Source: an uncultured beta proteobacterium (lineage in GTDB: Bacteria; Pseudomonadota; Gammaproteobacteria; Burkholderiales; Burkholderiaceae_C). Taken from it: a stretch of 12,739 bases of DNA. Shown piece by piece: positions 7,295 to 12,739 of the stretch (positions are counted from its first letter, which is position 1; every line of letters begins with the position of its first letter). The notes below the pieces were generated by a model, which was not told the DNA's origin, did not search any database, and saw nothing but the letters and a program-made list of their open reading frames with translations. Made by a program: the position numbers and the translations under genes. Where the stretch lies: contig CAJASG010000339.1 in the NCBI GenBank assembly GCA_903944555.1, positions 1-12,739 on the forward strand, read 5' to 3'.

Positions 7295-8404
7295 TTACTG
7301 CTTGGCCCCCAGCGCCAGCGCTGCGGTCCTGGAGACTGCCAGCGCTTGCGCATCGGGCGGCGTTTGCGCGGGCCAGCCGGCCAAGTGCTGCTGGGTGATC
7401 CCGCACAGTGCGGTGATCCAGGCCGGGTCGTCGTTCAAGCAAGGGATATAGTGAAATTCCTTGCCGCCTGCGTGCACAAAGGCCTCGCGGCCTTCCATGG
7501 AAATTTCTTCCAGCGTTTCCAGGCAGTCGCTGGTGAAGCCAGGGCACACCACATCGACACGGCGCACACCCGCTTTGCCCAGGGCGATCAGTGTCGGCTC
7601 GGTGTAGGGCTCCAGCCATTTGGCGCGGCCCAGGCGGGATTGGAAGGTTACCTTGAACTGTTCTTGGTTTAGGCCCAAGGCCTGCGCCAGCAGGCGTGCG
7701 GTTTTGAAGCATTCGCAGTGGTAGGGATCGCCCAGCGCCAGTGTGCGTTCGGGCACGCCATGAAAGCTCATGACCAGTTGGTCGGGTTGGCCGTGCGTGG
7801 CCCAGTAGCGCTGGATGCTGCCCGCCAGCGCCGCGATGTAGCCTGCGTCATCGTGGTAGCGATTCACAAAGCGCAACTCGGGCAGGTTACGCACCTTGGC
7901 TGCCCACGTATACACCGCATCGAACAGGCTGGCGGTGGTGGTCGCCGAGTATTGTGGGTAGGCGGGCATGATCAGCACGCGGGTCACGCCTTCGGCTTTG
8001 AGCGCATCCAATTGGGATGGAATCGATGTGCTGCCATAGCGCATGGCGTAGCGTACCGGCACCTGGTAGCCACGCTGGCCCAGCCAGCCTTGCAGCAGCT
8101 TGGCTTGCTTTTCGGTCCAAACCTTGAGCGGTGAGCCCTCGGGCGTCCAGATGCTGGCGTACTTGGCGGCCGATTTGGCAGGGCGAAAGCGCAAGATGAT
8201 GCCGTGCAGGATCAGCCACCACAGGATGCGGGGAATTTCCACAACACGGTGGTCACTCAAAAACTCGCCCAAAAAGCGCCGCACATCCGCCGTGCTGGGC
8301 GAATCGGGCGTACCCAGGTTGCAATACAACACGGCGGTGCGGGGCACCTGACCGTGGACAAAGGAAGGCTCTTTGGCAAAAGCGCCGATTTGGTTGGACG
8401 ACAT
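7295..8404 (-). CDS. hemH: Ferrochelatase
   Basis: Ferrochelatase inserts Fe2+ into protoporphyrin IX, the last step of protoheme synthesis, at the cytoplasmic face of the inner membrane. The 369-residue length fits proteobacterial HemH. Family signatures are clear: [13 protein letters not shown] near residue 25, [12 protein letters not shown] (48-59), [16 protein letters not shown] (78-93), the catalytic-His motif MSFHGVPER (H215), and [17 protein letters not shown] (285-301), whose E296 should correspond to the conserved acidic residue opposite the His. A hydrophobic stretch [11 protein letters not shown] (61-71) may help membrane contact. The ATG at 8404 gives the usual short N-terminal extension; only a weak AAAGAA precedes it. 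It lies 14 bases after the acylase stop and 30 bases before the kinase, so it is probably expressed from an upstream promoter. Confidence 0.97.
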   Translation of the reverse strand: MSSNQIGAFAKEPSFVHGQVPRTAVLYCNLGTPDSPSTADVRRFLGEFLSDHRVVEIPRILWWLILHGIILRFRPAKSAAKYASIWTPEGSPLKVWTEKQAKLLQGWLGQRGYQVPVRYAMRYGSTSIPSQLDALKAEGVTRVLIMPAYPQYSATTTASLFDAVYTWAAKVRNLPELRFVNRYHDDAGYIAALAGSIQRYWATHGQPDQLVMSFHGVPERTLALGDPYHCECFKTARLLAQALGLNQEQFKVTFQSRLGRAKWLEPYTEPTLIALGKAGVRRVDVVCPGFTSDCLETLEEISMEGREAFVHAGGKEFHYIPCLNDDPAWITALCGITQQHLAGWPAQTPPDAQALAVSRTAALALGAKQ

Positions 8405-8418
8405 AGTTTCTTTGTTAT

Positions 8419-10830
8419 TTATTTGGCTGGACGCAGCGTCAAGGTGCTTTCGGTGTGCGCCTTGACGTCTTTCTGGCTTAGGTGCTGCGGCACATAGACG
8501 CCCGCAGCAAAGCGTTCCGCTTGGTCGGAGTAGTGGGTGTCAAACAGCACGCCGCTCTGGCCCACCGGGTTGATGCCCACCGCCTTGCTGGGATTGGCGA
8601 AGTCAATGACGCGCCGGGTGGATGGGCCTTTAGTCACGGCCCACGGGGCGGGTCCAATGTCGTGCGACAGGTTGTTCGGTGTTTCCCGCCCGCCCGCGAC
8701 GGAAAACGGCCCCACGTTGAACAGGTAATCCAAGGGCTTTTGCAAGCCCAGGGGATGGCCGTGGGTCAGGTTGTGGGACTTGCCCCATGTCCAGTCCAGC
8801 AAGGTGGTGCCGTACAAGGACTCCAGATGTTCCAGCGTGTTGTGCCAGGCGATGCGCACGGTCTCGAAGTGGCTTTCCTTGGTCTTTTTTGTCTTCACGT
8901 TGTCCCACCAGGGCGAGTTGGCGTCGGCAACCAGGCGGGCCAGGGCCGCGTCCACTGCGCGGGTTTGCAGCAGATTATTAAATTGCACTTCGCCCAACTC
9001 ATCGGCCATGGCGGCACTGGCAAGCTCAAACATCAACTGGCTGAACATCGTGGCCCCGATGCTGTCGCGGGTGTAGTTGCCGTCCCACTTTTCCAGCGGC
9101 TCCATGAAATACTTTTCTTTCGGGTCAGTCACCACCGACTGGAGTATGGGGAGCAAATCATTCAGCACGCGCGGGCCGTAGCCCGAGGCACCGTCCAGCT
9201 GCAGGGCCTGCGCGCCGGCCGTATCCCATTGGCGCTCCGGGTCTTGCAGCACCGAGTCCAGGCGCTGCGCGCGGTCTGCCAGGTTGTAGTAGCCGGGCAC
9301 CGGCACGCCGCTGCTGGGCTTGGGTTGGTGGTTGGCGGAGACGATGTAGCCGCGCAGCGGATTTTCTTCCTGCGGATTGAAGCTGAAGTTGTAGAACCCG
9401 AGTTTATCCGCCTCGCCTTTGCTGGCATCCAAAATAAAGGTCGGGTTCACGCCAGGTGGACGAATGGGCAGTTTGCCCGCCGCCCACCAGCCAATGTCGC
9501 CACGGGTGTTGGCCCACACCACGTTCAGGCCAGGTGCGTGGATCTTGCTGGCGGCGTTTCTGGCTTTTTCGCGCGTATCGGCGCGGTTGAGTTCATAAAA
9601 CGCTTCCAGCACCGGGTTTTCAGTTTCCAGAAATGCCCACCACATGGCGATGGGTGTCTTGCCAAGGCTCTCGCCGAAGGCGTCGGTGATGATCGGGCCG
9701 TGCGGTGAGCGCCGTAGCGTGAGTTTGACCGGCTTGGCGCCCTTGACTGTGATGATCTCGGTGCGGGTCTGCAGGTCGACCCAATGGTCCTTGTCCCAGA
9801 CTTGGTTAGGGTTACTGGGGTTGGACTTTTCCGCAATCAGGTCCAGGTCGTCGTTTTGAAACATGGTGATGCTCCAGCCGAACTGTGCGTTGTGCCCCAG
9901 CAGCGCCACCGGGTTGAGCGCCTGGTAGTGGCCATACAGCTCAAACCCGGGCGCACTCAGGTGAGCCTCGTACCAGACGGCGGGCGCTGAATACCCAATG
10001 TGCGGGTCCCCGGCCAGCAGCGGCTTGCCGCTGGTCGTGCGGGTGCCCGATATGGCCCAGGCGTTGCTGCCCTCAAACAGGGGTATCCCGGCCAATTCCA
10101 TCGCGTCCTGGCTGATTTGGGCCAATTGATTCAGGGCCGCCCAGTCCGTGTCTTTGAGTGCCACCGGTGTGGGCACCGGTGCCAGCACGCCTTGTGGGTT
10201 CCAGTCGATATCAAAGACCTTCAAATGGGATGCGCCCAATTTGTCACGCACAAAGGTCATGACAGGCTCGGTATTGAAGGCGGCGGCAAAGCTGTAGGCC
10301 AAGTAGCCGGACACGGCAACCGTGTCTTGCGGGGTGAAGGGGCGCTTGGGAATGCGCAAAATATCGAATTCGATGGGCGCTTTGTGGCTTGCCTGGTACT
10401 GGTTGATGCCGTCCAGGTAGGCCAGCAGGGCCTTGTTGGCAGGACTCTCCATGTCCATCTTGGCTACGTATTCTTCGGCCCGCAGCCGAATGCCCAGGGT
10501 TCGAAACAGTTTGTCCGTGTTGAGCAGTTTGGGGCCCAATATGTCGGCCAGTTCGCCCTGCGCCAAGCGGCGCACCATCTCCATCTGAAACAGCCGGTCC
10601 TGGGCGTGCACAAAACCTAGAGCGCGGTACAGGTCCGGCTCGTTTTCCGCCCGAATATGGGGCACGCCGCGTTCGTCATAGCTGACGCTGACGGGGGCTT
10701 GCAGCTTGTTCAAGCGGACGTTGCCCTCGCGCACTGGCTGCTTGGTGTGCACATACCAGGCGACCGCAGCGCCGCCCGCGGCGAGCAGCACGGCCAGCAA
10801 CAAGCCAATGAGTTTGAGGGCGGTTTTCAT
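8419..10830 (-). CDS. Penicillin acylase family Ntn hydrolase, membrane-anchored and periplasmic
   Basis: This 803-residue protein belongs to the penicillin acylase/AHL acylase (peptidase S45) family of N-terminal nucleophile amidohydrolases, which hydrolyse amide bonds of side chains such as acyl-homoserine lactones or phenylacetylated amines. Residues 5-26 form a hydrophobic signal or anchor segment. The alpha-chain region includes [31 protein letters not shown] sequence (57-82). The autocleavage site is G254/S255 in [11 protein letters not shown]255 would become the beta-chain nucleophile. AGDPHIGY (273-280) follows, and N500 in SANHQPKP matches the position of the oxyanion-hole Asn. The catalytic set therefore looks intact. 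A GGAGA Shine-Dalgarno lies just before the ATG, which overlaps the hpnE stop as ATGA, indicating translational coupling. Substrate is unknown; AHL or lipid-linked acyl amide are guesses. Confidence 0.92.
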   Translation of the reverse strand: MKTALKLIGLLLAVLLAAGGAAVAWYVHTKQPVREGNVRLNKLQAPVSVSYDERGVPHIRAENEPDLYRALGFVHAQDRLFQMEMVRRLAQGELADILGPKLLNTDKLFRTLGIRLRAEEYVAKMDMESPANKALLAYLDGINQYQASHKAPIEFDILRIPKRPFTPQDTVAVSGYLAYSFAAAFNTEPVMTFVRDKLGASHLKVFDIDWNPQGVLAPVPTPVALKDTDWAALNQLAQISQDAMELAGIPLFEGSNAWAISGTRTTSGKPLLAGDPHIGYSAPAVWYEAHLSAPGFELYGHYQALNPVALLGHNAQFGWSITMFQNDDLDLIAEKSNPSNPNQVWDKDHWVDLQTRTEIITVKGAKPVKLTLRRSPHGPIITDAFGESLGKTPIAMWWAFLETENPVLEAFYELNRADTREKARNAASKIHAPGLNVVWANTRGDIGWWAAGKLPIRPPGVNPTFILDASKGEADKLGFYNFSFNPQEENPLRGYIVSANHQPKPSSGVPVPGYYNLADRAQRLDSVLQDPERQWDTAGAQALQLDGASGYGPRVLNDLLPILQSVVTDPKEKYFMEPLEKWDGNYTRDSIGATMFSQLMFELASAAMADELGEVQFNNLLQTRAVDAALARLVADANSPWWDNVKTKKTKESHFETVRIAWHNTLEHLESLYGTTLLDWTWGKSHNLTHGHPLGLQKPLDYLFNVGPFSVAGGRETPNNLSHDIGPAPWAVTKGPSTRRVIDFANPSKAVGINPVGQSGVLFDTHYSDQAERFAAGVYVPQHLSQKDVKAHTESTLTLRPAK

Positions 10831-12131
10831 GGTGTCTCCAGTATTCTTATAGCGTCGCAGCCACTGCGCACAGCACCTTCCAGTGTAGCGGGGTAGGGGC
10901 CTTGTACATAGTCACCGCAGGCAACCAATCCGGGTGAAATGGCTTGGGCTGGGCGCTCCAATCCCGGGGTACATGCGAAGGTGGCGCGCTTTTCCACCAC
11001 GGTTTGCACCACTTGCAAGTCCAGACCCTGCAAGGCGGGCTGCAATTGGGTGCGGGCCTGTGCCAGCACCTGCGCCTGCACAGCCTCGCGCTCCCCCGTG
11101 CTGGCGCTGACCACAAACGCCAGAAGGCCTGGTGGGCCGCCGAGCTGCCCCCGGTCAAACACAAACTGCGCCGGGGCGTTGCTGGTGTTGGCGCGCAAGG
11201 CCAGCATGGGTTGCGTCAGCTGGGCACCGGCAGCGTAGACATAGACCGTCGTGATGGCTTCAAACTGCAAATTTTGCGCGCAGTGGCTCCAGGCGTGCAA
11301 TTGTTTTGCTACTAATTCAGGAGCTGCTTGCGCACATTCTGTAAGGGTTTGAGCCGCATTTGATGATGAATTTGCGATAACAACTGCGTCAAACGGTTCC
11401 CCATTCACACGCCAGGGGCCGTGGCGCAACTGCTCGACCCGCTGGCCCAGGCGGACTTCGCCGCCGCGCGATTGCACCCAGTGCGCCGCTGCGCTGGGAA
11501 ACAGGCGGGCCAAGTCCACCCTGGGCAGCAGAAGGTTGGAGCTGCCCGAGCCGCCAAGCAGCGAATCCCGCAGCACGGTCAAAAACACTTGCCCGCTGGC
11601 GCGCTCAGCCGGGGTGTTGAGGGCCGAGACACACAGGGGATCAATCAGCGTGTCGATGATTTTGGGCGTCAGGCTGGTGCACAAAGACGCCACGGTGGTG
11701 GACTGGGCACAGGCAAAGCCGCCCAGCTGCCAGCCGCTGGCTGCCCGGAGCAGCGACCATTTGTCGGCCCAGCTCCAGCCACGCGCCCCCAGAATGCCGG
11801 CCAGCGCATCCAGCGGCGCGGGCCAGCGGGCCAGGGCCAGACCTTCACCGTCGGGGAATTGCAGGGTGAGTGGTAGGCGTAGCAAAGTGTCTTCAGGCTG
11901 GACGCCCACTTGGCGCATCATCCGGATGGTCTCGGAGTAGGCGCCAATCAGGATGTGTTGCCCGTTGTCCAACACCACCGGAGTGCCGTCCGGTAAAGTG
12001 CCATTCAGGGCTCTAGCCCGCCCACCTACTGCGCGGGCAGCTTCGAAAACGATAGCAGTGTGCCCTGCTTGCGTGGCCGTGACGGCCGCCGCCATCCCGG
12101 CCCAGCCACCACCAACGATGGCTACCTTCAC
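10827..12131 (-). CDS. hpnE: Hydroxysqualene dehydroxylase (FAD-dependent)
   Basis: HpnE removes the hydroxyl of hydroxysqualene to give squalene, the last step of the HpnCDE route. The 434-residue protein begins with a Rossmann FAD motif, VAIVGGGWAGMAAAV (GGGWAG at 7-12), with E30 at the end of the second strand for the FAD ribose and VGGRAR just after. It ends with the amine-oxidase-like FAD segment LVACGDYVQGPYPATLEGAV. Start choice: the GTG at 12131 overlaps the hpnD TGA as GTGA, has GGGA five bases upstream and puts the FAD strand at residue 3. A GTG at 12167 would add twelve poorly supported residues. It is 4-base overlapped at both ends. Residues about 252-277 are encoded by a low-GC repeat-like segment, annotated separately. 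Phytoene desaturase relatives are the alternative, but the hpnD neighbour favours HpnE. Confidence 0.92.
   Translation of the reverse strand: MKVAIVGGGWAGMAAAVTATQAGHTAIVFEAARAVGGRARALNGTLPDGTPVVLDNGQHILIGAYSETIRMMRQVGVQPEDTLLRLPLTLQFPDGEGLALARWPAPLDALAGILGARGWSWADKWSLLRAASGWQLGGFACAQSTTVASLCTSLTPKIIDTLIDPLCVSALNTPAERASGQVFLTVLRDSLLGGSGSSNLLLPRVDLARLFPSAAAHWVQSRGGEVRLGQRVEQLRHGPWRVNGEPFDAVVIANSSSNAAQTLTECAQAAPELVAKQLHAWSHCAQNLQFEAITTVYVYAAGAQLTQPMLALRANTSNAPAQFVFDRGQLGGPPGLLAFVVSASTGEREAVQAQVLAQARTQLQPALQGLDLQVVQTVVEKRATFACTPGLERPAQAISPGLVACGDYVQGPYPATLEGAVRSGCDAIRILETP
11301..11380. repeat. Low-GC dispersed-repeat-like segment inside hpnE
   Basis: This 80-base block has 33 G/C (41%), while 60 bases just downstream (11401-11460) have 43 (72%). 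Read on the plus strand it contains an imperfect dyad GCTACT-AATTC-AGGAGC (11308-11324, one mismatch), then TGCTTGCGC and TAAGGGTTTGAGCC. I recall very similar strings (dyad, then AGCTGCTTGCGC, then TAAGGGCTAGAGCC) as an abundant dispersed repeat in Comamonadaceae intergenic regions. Here it is read in frame on the minus strand, giving about 26 residues rich in Ala, Ser and Gln without a stop. The family match is from memory and unverified. Confidence 0.6.
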
Positions 12132-12739
12132 AGCCGTCCCAACGCCTGCACCTTCCACGCCAGCCACAGCTTGCGCAGGGGCGTGAGGCTGACGCGCTGG
12201 TGCAGCACCTGGAAGTTGTCGCGCTCGATCTCGGTAAGCAGGGCGCGGTAAATGCTGGCCATCATCAGGCCGGGCTTTTGGGCGCGGCGGTCGGCGTCGG
12301 GCAGCAGTGCCAGGGCCTCGTCGTATAGGCTGTGGGCACGCTGCGCCTGAAACTGCATCAACGCGGTGAACCGGTCCGAGTAGCTGCGTTTGAGGATTTC
12401 ATGCGCCTTCACATCAAAGCGCTGCAGCTCATCAATAGGCAGGTAAATGCGCCCGCGCATCGCGTCTTCGCCGACGTCGCGCAGGATGTTGGTCAGTTGC
12501 AAGGCCTGGCCCAGCTTGTGGGCGTAGGCGGTGGTTTGGGGCTGGGTCTGGCCGAAGATGTTGGCCGCCACCTCGCCCACTTCACCAGCGACCAAATGGC
12601 AGTAGCGCTGCAGGCCCGCGTAGTCCAGGTAGCGGGTCTGGCTCAGGTCCATCTGGCAGCCTTCGATCACGCTCAGCAGGTGGCGCGCTTCTATGTTGTA
12701 GTAGGCGGCCAGCGGCATCAGCGCCTGCATGACCGGGTG
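12128..12739 (-). CDS. hpnD: Presqualene diphosphate synthase, squalene/phytoene synthase family (5' end outside window)
   Basis: HpnD condenses two farnesyl diphosphates to presqualene diphosphate in the cytoplasm; HpnC and HpnE then yield squalene for hopanoids. The visible 203 residues are the C-terminal part; the frame stays open to the window edge (His-Pro-Val precede the ATG at 12730), so about 75 residues, including the first Asp-rich motif, are outside. The second Asp-rich motif is clear: NILRDVGEDAMRGRIYLP, with both Asp of DVGED. Upstream, YCHLVAGEVGEVAANIFG matches the HpnD-type YC-VA-VG pattern better than the HpnC-type YC-SA-PVG pattern. The C-terminus is normal. Its TGA overlaps the hpnE GTG by four bases, indicating coupling, and hpnC is expected upstream. 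A phytoene synthase is the alternative reading; adjacent hpnE argues against it. Confidence 0.9.
   Translation of the reverse strand, partial: HPVMQALMPLAAYYNIEARHLLSVIEGCQMDLSQTRYLDYAGLQRYCHLVAGEVGEVAANIFGQTQPQTTAYAHKLGQALQLTNILRDVGEDAMRGRIYLPIDELQRFDVKAHEILKRSYSDRFTALMQFQAQRAHSLYDEALALLPDADRRAQKPGLMMASIYRALLTEIERDNFQVLHQRVSLTPLRKLWLAWKVQALGRL

Noticed and set aside
8482..9708. A 408-codon open frame on the plus strand antisense to the acylase
   Set aside because: It is antisense to conserved acylase sequence; the product is rich in His, Arg, Gly and Val with no recognised motif and no start context.
10161..10183. Near-perfect inverted repeat containing the 12-base palindrome GGCACCGGTGCC
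   Set aside because: It sits inside acylase coding sequence for a Pro/Val/Thr-rich loop (APVPTPVAL). Repeated Pro-Val and Thr-Pro codons explain it without a regulatory role.
12132..12167. Longer hpnE start at the GTG at 12167
   Set aside because: It adds twelve Gly/Ala/Val residues before the FAD motif and a larger overlap with hpnD. The GTG at 12131 has GGGA spacing and a typical GTGA overlap.
10827..12739. Reading the hpnD/hpnE pair as carotenoid phytoene synthase and desaturase
   Set aside because: The YC-VA-VG pattern, the short desaturase-like length of 434 residues and the tight pair order fit HpnD/HpnE. No other carotenoid gene is visible.

Overview
The window looks like chromosomal DNA of a Betaproteobacterium, most likely Burkholderiales/Comamonadaceae (Rhodoferax- or Polaromonas-like). 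The grounds are high GC in most genes, the style of the ferrochelatase and of the squalene-forming proteins, and a low-GC repeat inside hpnE that resembles a dispersed repeat I recall from Comamonadaceae genomes. This placement is inference; no marker gene such as rRNA is present.

Layout. 1-577 (+) is the 3' end of an unrecognised, probably exported protein of noticeably lower GC. 578-633 is a short convergent gap with two mutually exclusive hairpins. 634-1533 (-) encodes a ten-helix EamA/DMT exporter and 1623-2543 (+) a LysR regulator. They are transcribed divergently from an 89-base intergenic region whose two predicted promoters lie almost exactly on top of each other in opposite orientation, with nested dyads. 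From 12739 down to 2507 everything runs on the minus strand as one tightly packed series: hpnD (5' end outside the window), hpnE, a penicillin-acylase-family Ntn hydrolase, hemH, and a 1585-residue hybrid histidine kinase. hpnD/hpnE and hpnE/acylase each overlap by 4 bases; the next gaps are 14 and 30 bases. The kinase gene ends inside the tail of lysR (37-base convergent overlap).

Function. HpnD and HpnE belong to the HpnCDE route from farnesyl diphosphate to squalene, the hopanoid precursor; hpnC is probably just upstream but is not visible, and no squalene-hopene cyclase is present. HemH inserts iron into protoporphyrin IX. The acylase is predicted to be membrane-anchored and periplasmic, with an intact Ntn nucleophile. 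The kinase is a complete phosphorelay in one chain: periplasmic sensor, HAMP-like linker, four PAS domains, HisKA/HATPase, two receivers and an HPt. No cognate output regulator is in the window. The shared strand and spacing suggest cotranscription of squalene, acylase, heme and signalling genes, but the sequence alone does not prove it.

I see no rRNA, tRNA, CRISPR array, insertion sequence or phage genes, and no gene-free stretch longer than 300 bases. Most genes are recognisable housekeeping or signalling families. The least explained items are the repeat translated in frame within hpnE, the superposed lysR/eamA promoters, the uncharacterised ends of the kinase, and the first partial gene.
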